NCBI GenBank assembly: GCA_964576715.1 | Contig: CAZNWE010000018.1 | Coordinates: 1-59,315, forward strand | From: SLRI01 sp964576715 | GTDB lineage: Bacteria > Pseudomonadota > Alphaproteobacteria > Geminicoccales > Geminicoccaceae | DNA length: 59,315 nt | Direction: 5' to 3' | Shown: positions 6,961 through 14,262 of the stretch, in pieces | How the letters are laid out: each line of letters starts with the position of its first letter | Position numbering within the stretch: the first letter of the stretch is position 1 | Made by a program: the position numbers and the translations under genes | The notes under the pieces: generated by a model | The model's input: the letters and a program-made list of their open reading frames with translations, nothing else | Database searches by the model: none | Told to the model about the DNA's origin: nothing

Positions 6961-8496
6961 TCAGGCGGCGGCCGTGGCGGCTTGTCGGGCGAGCTCGGTG
7001 AAGCGCGGCTTGAGGGTCGGATAGAGCTCGCGGTAGATCGCGAAGGCGGCGTCGTAGGCGGCCGCGTGCGCCGGGTTCGGGGCGGTGCGGGTCGCCGCGG
7101 TGATGCCCTTGACCGCCGCTTCAAGGTCCGGCCAGACAGCGGTTCCGACCCCGGCGACCAGGGCCGCACCATAGGCGCCGCCCTCGGCGGCACCACTGAC
7201 GGTCTCGACCTCGGCAGCGAGCGCGTCGGCCTGGATCTGCCGCCAGAGCGGGCTCGCCGCACCGCCGCCGGAGGCGCGGATGGTCCGCGCCTCGAGACCG
7301 AGGGGCCGCATCAGCTCGAGCATTTCGCGGAGCGAGAACACCACCCCCTCCATGGCCGCCCGGATCAGGTGGCCGGTGCCGTGGCGCAGGGTCAGGCCGA
7401 CGAAAGCCCCCCGGGCATCGGGGTCGGGATGCGGGCAGCGCTCGCCGATCAGGTAGGGCAGGAAGAGCAGCCCCTCGCAGCCCGGCGGCACCGCGGCGGC
7501 GAGCGCCGTCATGGCGTCGAAGTCGACCCTGTCGTCGCTGAACGCACTCAGCGTCTGCCGCAGCCAGGCGAAGGCGCCGCCGGCGTTCATCGACACCCCC
7601 ATGCAGTGCCAGCGCCCCGGCGCGTTGTTGCAGAAGACCTGCAGCCGGCCGCCCGGATTGGGCGCACAATGATCGAGGGCGCACGCGGCGATGCCGGCGG
7701 TGCCGATGATGGTCTGCGCCGTGCCGGGATCGACGAGGCCGCTGCCGGTCGTCTGGATGACGCCGTCGCCGCCGCCGCCGACCACCGGCAGGCGGCGCGG
7801 CAGGCCGAAATCGTCGGCCACGGCGTCGCGCAGGGTGCCGGTGATCTCGTGCGATTCGCAGGCCCTGGGAACCATCGAGAGCGGGATGTCGAGGCGGGCA
7901 AGGAGGTCCTCGGACCAGCGCCGGTTGGCGACGTCGAACAGGCCGGTGCCCGAGCCTTCCGAGACGTCGGTGGCGTGCTCGCCGGTAAGCCGCAGGCGGA
8001 TGTAGTCCTTGGGGTTGAGGAACCGGGTCAGCCGCTCGTAGTGGGCCGGCTCCTCGTCGCGCAGCCAGACGATCTTGCCGCCGGTGTAGCCGGTCAGCAT
8101 CGGGTTGTTGGTGAGCGCCAGGAGGCCGTCGAGACCGCCGGCGCGCTCGGTGATCCAGGCGCATTGCCGGCCGGTGCGCTGGTCGTTCCACAAGATGGCG
8201 GGGCGGATCACCCGGTCCGCGGCATCGAGCGGGACCAGGCCGTGCATCTGTCCCGAAAGCCCGATCGCAGCGAGCGTGATCTCGGGATCGAGCTCTCCGA
8301 CCACCGCGCGGACGCCCAGCTGCACCGCCCGCCACCAGTCGGCGGGGTCCTGCTCGGCCCAGCCGGGTCTCGGCGTCGACAGCGGATAGCCTTGGCTGTG
8401 CCGGGCGAGGATGGCACCCTGATCGTCGACGGCCAGCACCTTGGTCGCCGAGGTGCCGATATCGACGCCGATCAGTGCCTGTCGCTGCCTTGCCAT
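6961..8496 (-). CDS. xylB: Xylulokinase (FGGY carbohydrate kinase)
   Basis: 511 residues, full length for XylB. The N-terminal phosphate motif GVDIGTSATKVLAVD, the substrate segment GLSGQMHGLV (about 79) and the catalytic-aspartate region GGGGDGVIQTTGSG are present, followed by the FGGY C-terminal domain with ASGGGAASPLWRQI and an adenine-binding EGGAYGAAL. It phosphorylates D-xylulose to xylulose 5-phosphate for the pentose phosphate pathway. The start has a good ribosome site (GGGAGGCC). No xylose isomerase or sugar transporter is adjacent. A related pentulose or polyol kinase is a possible alternative. Confidence 0.85.
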   Translation of the reverse strand: MARQRQALIGVDIGTSATKVLAVDDQGAILARHSQGYPLSTPRPGWAEQDPADWWRAVQLGVRAVVGELDPEITLAAIGLSGQMHGLVPLDAADRVIRPAILWNDQRTGRQCAWITERAGGLDGLLALTNNPMLTGYTGGKIVWLRDEEPAHYERLTRFLNPKDYIRLRLTGEHATDVSEGSGTGLFDVANRRWSEDLLARLDIPLSMVPRACESHEITGTLRDAVADDFGLPRRLPVVGGGGDGVIQTTGSGLVDPGTAQTIIGTAGIAACALDHCAPNPGGRLQVFCNNAPGRWHCMGVSMNAGGAFAWLRQTLSAFSDDRVDFDAMTALAAAVPPGCEGLLFLPYLIGERCPHPDPDARGAFVGLTLRHGTGHLIRAAMEGVVFSLREMLELMRPLGLEARTIRASGGGAASPLWRQIQADALAAEVETVSGAAEGGAYGAALVAGVGTAVWPDLEAAVKGITAATRTAPNPAHAAAYDAAFAIYRELYPTLKPRFTELARQAATAAA

Positions 8497-8526
8497 GGCT
8501 GGCCTCCCTGTTGTCTGGCACCCTGC

Positions 8527-9768
8527 TTAGCAGCGCCGCCCGGTCTCCTCCAGCCACGCCAGCACGCCGTCGGCCGCGGCCCGGCCGGTCGCGAGGCAGG
8601 CCTGCAGCAGGTAGCCGCCGGTCGGCGCTTCCCAGTCGAGCATCTCGCCGCAGGCGAAGACCCCGGGCAGGCGCTCGAGCATCAGGTGGCGGTCGAGTTC
8701 GTCCAGCCGGATGCCGCCGGCCGACGAAATGGCGCGGGCGAGGCCCTGCTGGCCCGTCACCCTGACCGGCACCGCCTTGAGCAGCGCGGCGAGGGCTGCG
8801 GGCTCGCCCGGCAGTGGGTTCACCGCCTCGCGCAGGAGGGCGCTGGCGGCGGGCGAAAGCCCGGCCTGGCGCAGCGCATTGGCGCGCGACCGGCCCTTCT
8901 CCATGGCTTTGCCGAACCGCCGGGTGAGCGCCGCAAGGTCGGTGTCGGGGCGCAGGTCGAGGCTGAGATCGGTGGCCCCATCACGGGCCAGGGCGGCGCG
9001 GATCGCCGGGCCGTGCGTGTAGACGGCGGTGCCCTCGAGGCCGTAGGCGGTCATCACCAGGTCGCCGCGCAGCCGCTGCCCGCGAAACGTCAGCGCCACG
9101 GTCTTCAAGGGTGCCCCGGCAAAGCGTGCGACGAAGCCCGGCGACCAGGCGACGTCGACGCCGACATTGGCGGGCACGAGCGCGGCGACCCCCACACCGG
9201 CCGCGCGCAGGGCCTCGACCCAGCCGCCATCGGCGCCGAGCCTGGGCCAGGAGGCACCGCCCATGGCCAGGACCGTGGCGGTCGGCTGGATCACCTCGGT
9301 GGTCGCATCGGCCGCCTCGAGCAGCAGCCCGCCGCCCTCGGCGAAGCCGCGCCACCGGCAGCGGGTGACAAAGCGCACCCCGGCCGCGTCGAGCCGGGCG
9401 AGCCAAGCCCGCAACAGCGGCGAGGCCTTGAGCGCCTGCGGGAAGACCCGCCCGGACGAGCCGGCGAAGGTCGGCTGCCCCAGTGCTTCGGCCCAGGCCC
9501 GGACGGCGGCATTGTCGAACTCCTGGATGATCGGGGCGAGCGAGGCAGCGGCTTCGCCATAGCGACCGAGCAGCTTGTCGAGCGGCTCGCCGTGGGTCAG
9601 GTTCAGCCCGCCCCGCCCGGCCATCAAGAGCTTCCGGCCCAAGGACGGCATCCGCTCGAAGACGGTGACCGCGAGACCGGCGGCACACAGCCGCTCGGCC
9701 GCCATCAGCCCGGCCGGGCCGCCGCCGATCACGGCGACCTGGACGGGTACGGCCTGGCCGTCCGGCAT
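8527..9768 (-). CDS. TIGR03862/BaiN-like FAD-dependent flavoprotein
   Basis: 413 residues of the HI0933/YhiN-like flavoprotein group, most like the TIGR03862 (PP_4765) branch. The dinucleotide motif VIGGGPAGLMAAERL is at residues 13-27, followed by SLGRKLLMAGRGGLNLTH, characteristic of the family. A second conserved block, LAMGGASWPRLGADG, is in the middle, and FACGEMLDWEAPTGGYLLQ near the C-terminus closes the FAD site. Substrate and physiological role are unknown for the branch. It lies 30 bases beyond the xylB start on the same strand and may share its transcript. Confidence 0.8.
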   Translation of the reverse strand: MPDGQAVPVQVAVIGGGPAGLMAAERLCAAGLAVTVFERMPSLGRKLLMAGRGGLNLTHGEPLDKLLGRYGEAAASLAPIIQEFDNAAVRAWAEALGQPTFAGSSGRVFPQALKASPLLRAWLARLDAAGVRFVTRCRWRGFAEGGGLLLEAADATTEVIQPTATVLAMGGASWPRLGADGGWVEALRAAGVGVAALVPANVGVDVAWSPGFVARFAGAPLKTVALTFRGQRLRGDLVMTAYGLEGTAVYTHGPAIRAALARDGATDLSLDLRPDTDLAALTRRFGKAMEKGRSRANALRQAGLSPAASALLREAVNPLPGEPAALAALLKAVPVRVTGQQGLARAISSAGGIRLDELDRHLMLERLPGVFACGEMLDWEAPTGGYLLQACLATGRAAADGVLAWLEETGRRC

Positions 9769-9797
9769 CGCTCAGCACTCCGCTTTCGATCGGATGG

Positions 9798-10682
9798 TCA
9801 GGCGGCGACCGGCCGACCGACCGTGCGCAGTGCGGTGTCCGTCAGCTGCGTCACCACGCCGGCCAGAGCCGTGCCGAGCCGGCCGGTGCCCCGGTGCAGC
9901 CGATAGTCGGCCTCGTCGACGAACAGATCGCGCCTGACCTCGACCTGCAAAGCGTGCACCCCGGCCTCGGGCCGGCCGTAGCGCTCGGTGATGTAGCCGC
10001 CGGCGAAGGGCCGGTTGGTGGCGACGGTGAGGCCGTGGCGGCGCAGTTCGCGGACCACGGCGGCGGTGAGGGTCGGGGCTGCCGCCCGGCCGTGCCGGTC
10101 GCCGACGACGACGTCGAGCCGGCCCGGCTGGTAGGCCACCGAGGCGCGCGGCATGGAGTGGCAGTCGAGCAGCACGGCAATGCCGTGGGTGGCTTGCAGT
10201 GCTGCGAGCTCGGCCTCGAGGGCCCGATGGAACGGCCAGTAGGCCGTCGCCAGCCGGGCCTCGATGTCGGCGGCGGCGAGCCGGCCGCGGTAGAGCGGCT
10301 GACCGCCGACCCTGGTCGGCACCAGGCCCAGGCCGGCCCGGACCTTGGCCGATTGCGGCGAAGCCGCCGCGAAGGCGCCGTCGATCTCGGCCGGGTCGAC
10401 CTCGTCCGGGGCCCGATTGAGATCGATCCAGGCACGCGGCAGGAGCGGCACCATGAGCCCTGCCGCCTCGGCCAGGGCGGGCTCGAGGAGGACGTCCACC
10501 GGGCCGTCGTCGAGGGGCTGCAGCACCTTGCGGTCGACGCGAATGGCCGCGAGCAACCGCTCGGGGTAGAGCCTGCCGCTGTGCGGCGAGGACAACAACA
10601 CGGGCCGTGCACGGGCCGACGCTCGAAGCTCGAACAGCATGGAAAACGGCCCTGCCGGACGTTCAGCCGAAGACCTCTTCAT
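9798..10682 (-). CDS. N-formylglutamate amidohydrolase family protein
   Basis: 294 residues from the ATG at 10682; ATG at 10640 is also possible and would remove a poorly conserved leader. Family motifs are PVLLSSPHSGRLYPERLL, RAWIDLNR, VLLDCHSMPR (metal-binding DxHS-type motif) and a C-terminal ALQVEVRR. The family hydrolyses N-formyl-L-glutamate, usually in histidine degradation, but no hut gene is nearby, so the substrate is uncertain. It is followed at 29 bases by the flavoprotein gene on the same strand. An inverted repeat lies 21 bases before the start. Confidence 0.75.
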   Translation of the reverse strand: MKRSSAERPAGPFSMLFELRASARARPVLLSSPHSGRLYPERLLAAIRVDRKVLQPLDDGPVDVLLEPALAEAAGLMVPLLPRAWIDLNRAPDEVDPAEIDGAFAAASPQSAKVRAGLGLVPTRVGGQPLYRGRLAAADIEARLATAYWPFHRALEAELAALQATHGIAVLLDCHSMPRASVAYQPGRLDVVVGDRHGRAAAPTLTAAVVRELRRHGLTVATNRPFAGGYITERYGRPEAGVHALQVEVRRDLFVDEADYRLHRGTGRLGTALAGVVTQLTDTALRTVGRPVAA

Positions 10683-10702
10683 CGCAACACAAGAGTGATC
10701 AA

Positions 10703-10724
10703 GAGGCAATGTGCAGATTGCCTC
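10703..10724. promoter_or_regulatory. Inverted repeat upstream of the formylglutamate amidohydrolase gene
   Basis: GAGGCAAT-N6-ATTGCCTC, perfect 8-base arms, lies 21 bases before the minus-strand start at 10682 and 70 bases before tRNA-Val. Its place near a gene start suggests an operator or a leader hairpin rather than a terminator; no T-run follows on either strand. Confidence 0.4.
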
Positions 10725-10793
10725 AAGCGGCGTCGCAGCGGTCGATCGACCCCTTGCCAACCGCCGCCGTTGCCCGTAAATCCGAGATGACCC

Positions 10794-10868
10794 GGGCGCG
10801 TAGCTCAGCGGGAGAGCACTACGTTGACATCGTAGGGGTCACTGGTTCAATCCCAGTCGCGCCCACCA
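10794..10868 (+). tRNA. tRNA-Val (GAC)
   Basis: Acceptor stem GGGCGCG/CGCGCCC is perfect, followed by A-CCA encoded in the genome. D-arm GCTC-AGCGGGA-GAGC, anticodon stem CTACG/CGTAG with loop TTGACAT (anticodon GAC), and T-arm ACTGG/CCAGT with TTCAATC. It reads valine GUC and GUU codons. Confidence 0.97.
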
Positions 10869-10920
10869 TTCCCTCCATCGCCGCCTGTCGGCTCGCCGGC
10901 GCTTGCCGCTAGCGACGAGG

Positions 10921-10958
10921 CTGTCGCGCCCGATCGACATCGGGTCGCGCGGCGACAG
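10921..10958. repeat. Nested inverted repeat downstream of tRNA-Val
   Basis: Outer arms CTGTCGC/GCGACAG enclose inner arms CCCGAT-cgac-ATCGGG. The structure could form a strong hairpin 52 bases past tRNA-Val and may help end or process that transcript, although no T-run follows. Confidence 0.35.
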
Positions 10959-10992
10959 GATCGGGGGCAGCGGCCGGGCACTCCCGGCGCGA

Positions 10993-11040
10993 CAGGCTGG
11001 TGGTGCGCCAGGCTGGTGTTGCGACAGGCTGGGCGGCGCC
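10993..11040. repeat. Three tandem 16-bp repeats
   Basis: Three head-to-tail 16-base units: CAGGCTGGTGGTGCGC, CAGGCTGGTGTTGCGA and CAGGCTGGGCGGCGCC. The first two differ at two positions and the third is more diverged. They end 38 bases before the GTG start of the GMC oxidoreductase gene, so copy number could affect its expression. Confidence 0.6.
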
Positions 11041-11078
11041 CTGCCCGGATGGTTGGCCCTTGGCATGGAGAGTTGGGC

Positions 11079-12713
11079 GTGCCGTTGATCGATGCCCGGA
11101 CGCTGGATGCCGGCGCGCGGCTCACGGCCGAGATCTGCGTCGTCGGGGCCGGGGCTGCCGGTATCACCCTGGCCGAGGCGCTGGGCCGCAGCGGCCGGCA
11201 GGTGCTCCTGGTCGAGAGCGGCGGTCACGCCCCGGACGAGGCGGTGCAGTCGCTCTACGATCTCGATTGCGTCGGCTATCCGCTGCGGCCCAACTACATG
11301 TCGCGGGCCCGCTATCTCGGCGGCAGCTGCAATCTCTGGGCCGGCCGCTGCATGCGGCTTTGGCCTTCGGATTTCGCCGGACGGCCCTGGGTCCCGGACA
11401 GCGCCTGGCCGATCGGGCCGGCCGAGATCGACCGCTACCTGCCCGAGGCCGCACGGCTGCTCGGCCTGCCGCCGCTCAGCCAGCACGAGCGCAGCAGCCA
11501 CGAGCACCGGCTGACCGCTGCCGAACGGCAGCTCTTGGCCGAGCCGGCCCTGCTGCCGACCTTCTCGATCTGGGCGCCGCAACCGCAACGGTTCAAGACA
11601 GCACTGTGCCGGCTCGCGGCTTGGCCGAATGTCGTGGTGGTCCACGATGCGAGCGTCACGTCCCTGCATCTCGACCACGCCGCCCGCCGGGTCGAGCGGC
11701 TGACCGCGCGCACCCTCGACGGGCGGCTGCTGGAACTCGTCGCCCGCCAGGTGGTGCTCGCCTGCGGCGGGCTCGAGACGCCGCGGCTGCTGCTCGCCTC
11801 GCAGGACCGGCAACCCGCCGGCATCGGCAACGGCTACGACCTCGTCGGCCGCTACTTCATGGACCATCCCCGCGCCGCGCATGGCCGGGTGCACCTCGAT
11901 GCCGGCCAGCCGCTCAGGCTGATGCGCGGCTGGCCGCTGGCCCGGGGCAAGGTGCAACTCGGCCTCGCCGCCAGCCCCGAGCTGCAGGCCGAGGCGGGGC
12001 TCTTGAACCACTACCTCACCTTCGAGGCGACCCATTCGGACTACGTGGTCCGGCGCTACCAGGAGACCATCGAGATCGGCAAGGTGCTGCTGCGCCGTGG
12101 GCACGCCGGCAGCCGCCTCGATTTCGGCAAGGTGCTGAGCGCGCCGGCCCTCAAGGACTTCATCTATCTGCTCTCGCCCAAGGAGATCCTGCCGCACTGG
12201 CTCTGGCGGGCGCTGACCGTGACCCGCCACGCCCTGCCGCAGCGGCATCGCGAGCAGACCTATGTCGTCGTCTATTTCTGCGAGCAGCCGCCGGAGCCCC
12301 AGAGCCGGGTCTATCTCGGCACCGAGACCGACCGGCTGGGGCTGCCGAAGCTGGTCCTGGACTGGCGCATCCCGACGCGTGTGGACGACAGCGTGCAGAA
12401 GCTCGAGGCGCTCCTGGCGCAGAGCCTGGAGCGCCTCGGCCTCGGCCGGCTCGAGCCTGGCCAGGGCCGGCCGGCCTACACCGATGCCTCGCACCAGATG
12501 GGCACCACCCGGATGAGCCTGAGCCCGCGCCGGGGCGTGGTCGACCCGGACTGTCGGGTGCACGGGCTCGACAATCTCTATGTCGCGGGCAGTGCGGTGT
12601 TTCCGAGTGCCGGCCACGCCAACCCGACGCTCACCATCGTCGCCCTCGCCTTGCGCCTCGCCGAGCACCTCGCGGCCCGCCTCGCCGAACGCGGCGCTGC
12701 GTCGGCTGCCTGA
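11079..12713 (+). CDS. GMC-family oxidoreductase
   Basis: 544 residues from a GTG at 11079 that has GGAG 8 bases upstream; earlier in-frame starts lack this. The N-terminal FAD motif CVVGAGAAGITLAEALG is at about 21-37, then ARYLGGSCNLWAGRCMR for flavin contact, a central CGGLETPRLLL, and the GMC C-terminal domain with SHQMGTTRM (catalytic His region), VDPDCRVHGLDNLYV and AGHANPTLTIVALALRLAEHL. Such enzymes oxidise alcohols or sugars. They are common beside polysaccharide genes, which fits the flippase and asnB genes just downstream on the other strand. The substrate is unknown. Tandem repeats flank both ends. Confidence 0.8.
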   Translation: MPLIDARTLDAGARLTAEICVVGAGAAGITLAEALGRSGRQVLLVESGGHAPDEAVQSLYDLDCVGYPLRPNYMSRARYLGGSCNLWAGRCMRLWPSDFAGRPWVPDSAWPIGPAEIDRYLPEAARLLGLPPLSQHERSSHEHRLTAAERQLLAEPALLPTFSIWAPQPQRFKTALCRLAAWPNVVVVHDASVTSLHLDHAARRVERLTARTLDGRLLELVARQVVLACGGLETPRLLLASQDRQPAGIGNGYDLVGRYFMDHPRAAHGRVHLDAGQPLRLMRGWPLARGKVQLGLAASPELQAEAGLLNHYLTFEATHSDYVVRRYQETIEIGKVLLRRGHAGSRLDFGKVLSAPALKDFIYLLSPKEILPHWLWRALTVTRHALPQRHREQTYVVVYFCEQPPEPQSRVYLGTETDRLGLPKLVLDWRIPTRVDDSVQKLEALLAQSLERLGLGRLEPGQGRPAYTDASHQMGTTRMSLSPRRGVVDPDCRVHGLDNLYVAGSAVFPSAGHANPTLTIVALALRLAEHLAARLAERGAASAA

Positions 12714-12743
12714 CTCGCGGGGCGGCTGCCTGGCTCGCGGGGC
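12704..12743. repeat. 20-bp tandem duplication across the GMC gene stop codon
   Basis: Two adjacent 20-base copies (GGCTGCCTGACTCGCGGGGC and GGCTGCCTGGCTCGCGGGGC) differ by one base. The gene's TGA stop is in copy one; the same position in copy two is TGG. The copies therefore hold the last codons and stop of the oxidoreductase gene. Confidence 0.6.
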
Positions 12744-12777
12744 GGAGCCGCGCCCGGCACGCGGCCGCGGCGGGCAT

Positions 12778-14262
12778 TCAGCCTGGCCGGGCGCTCAGGC
12801 GGGCGGGGAGCAGCGGCTTGATATCGGCGATCGTCAGCACGCGCAGCAGCATGGCGAGGCAAAGGCTCAAAAAGCCGAGGAGCGCCAGCTCCAGCAGCAC
12901 CAGGAGGCCGCTCGTCGGCAGCAGGTGGGCGATCGTGCCGACGACCGCACCGACCAGCACGATCCGCAGGACGACGCTGATCTCGAGGACCGCACCGAGC
13001 CTTCGCCAGATGACGGCGAGGGCCGCGATCGACGCCGCCGCCGACGGCGCCAAGGCTGCCAGGGCGGCCCCGTCGGCGCCCAACGGCGGCACCAGGAGGG
13101 CGTTGCAGAAGAGGGCGAAGGGAACCGCCAGGATGGCGATCCGCGCCCCGATATGCTGCGCGTTGATCGCCACCGTCGTGCTCATCAGCGCGAAGAAGAA
13201 GGTGTTGAAGACGCCGTGCCCGACGACCAGGATGCGCAGGTAGCCGGCCCCGGCGGCGTAGGGCTCGGAGAACAGCAGCGCCATGAGCGGTGCCGCCTCG
13301 ACCGCGATCAGCACGCACCCCGGCACCAGCACCAAAAGGAGGAAGCGGAAGGCGCCGCGGATCGTGGCGAGCACCAGAGCCTGGTCGCCCATGCCGACCG
13401 CCCGGGCGATCGACGGCATGACCACCGTCGTGAACACGAAGGCGCAAATGGTCGGCATCCGCGCCAGCGTGGTCGCCGCCACGTAGTAGCCTTTGACGGT
13501 ATCGGCGATGTCGCGGCCGATGGCGTTGAGCGACCAGAGGTCGACGACGCCGAGCAATTGGGTACCGGTGATCCCGACGGCGATCGGCAGGGCGAGGCCG
13601 AGGATCGGCCGCCAGAAGCGCCGGCGCAGGCGCAGGCTCGGCCAGCCGACCCGCCAGCCAAGAAAGCTCACGGCGAGGATCGAGGCGGCGACGTTGAGCA
13701 ACAGGCCGTTGACGATGGTGACACCGATGGCGAACAGCCAGATCACGCCGATCACCTTGGTGAACGCGTAGATGACGTAGCCGATGGTCAGCCCGATGAA
13801 GTCGCGGCGGCCGGTGAGGATCCCGACCAGCACGAAGAACACGCCGTAGAACGGGATGTCGAGGGCGGCGATCCGGAAGTAGAGGGTGCCGTTGGCGCCG
13901 GTGTTGAACAGGTCGGCGAGCCACGGGGCGGCGAGCCAGAACACGCCGAACAGTGCTAGCGACACCGCCAGGCTCAAGGTGAAGCCGCTGGCCTCCAAGG
14001 CCGAGGCGCGGCTGCCGCGGTTGGCGATCATCCGGCTCGTGGCCTGCGGGATGCCGACCCGGCCCATCAACTCCAGCGACAGCAACAGCGAGTAGACAAT
14101 CCCGTAGATGCCGTAGGCGGCGGGCCCGAGCCCGCGCGCCAGGGTGGCCGCCACGACATAGGCCGCGACGGTGAGCAGCAGCTGCGACAGCGCCATGAGC
14201 AGGCCGCCATGCGCCGCCCGCCGGACGAAGCTCGCGCGCGTTTCAGCTGGGCGCCGGCTCAA
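12778..14262 (-). CDS. Polysaccharide flippase (Wzx/MATE-like)
   Basis: 494 residues from a TTG at 14262 with GGAGAG just upstream; the gene begins inside the last 20 bases of asnB, so the two are coupled. About 12-14 hydrophobic helices are visible, beginning LLMALSQLLLTVAAYVVAATLARGLG (split here only by helix ends), with the short conserved loop GPAAYGIYGI typical of oligosaccharide flippases (PF01943/PF13440). It would move lipid-linked sugar units across the inner membrane. A later ATG (14196) would cut into the first helix and is rejected. This is the last gene of a leftward unit with Gfo/Idh/MocA, AlkP-like and asnB genes. Confidence 0.82.
   Translation of the reverse strand: MSRRPAETRASFVRRAAHGGLLMALSQLLLTVAAYVVAATLARGLGPAAYGIYGIVYSLLLSLELMGRVGIPQATSRMIANRGSRASALEASGFTLSLAVSLALFGVFWLAAPWLADLFNTGANGTLYFRIAALDIPFYGVFFVLVGILTGRRDFIGLTIGYVIYAFTKVIGVIWLFAIGVTIVNGLLLNVAASILAVSFLGWRVGWPSLRLRRRFWRPILGLALPIAVGITGTQLLGVVDLWSLNAIGRDIADTVKGYYVAATTLARMPTICAFVFTTVVMPSIARAVGMGDQALVLATIRGAFRFLLLVLVPGCVLIAVEAAPLMALLFSEPYAAGAGYLRILVVGHGVFNTFFFALMSTTVAINAQHIGARIAILAVPFALFCNALLVPPLGADGAALAALAPSAAASIAALAVIWRRLGAVLEISVVLRIVLVGAVVGTIAHLLPTSGLLVLLELALLGFLSLCLAMLLRVLTIADIKPLLPARLSARPG

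Noticed and set aside
6880..9906. 1008-codon open frame on the plus strand
   Set aside because: It lies opposite xylB and the flavoprotein gene, both with clear motifs; the translation is compositionally biased and matches no domain I know.
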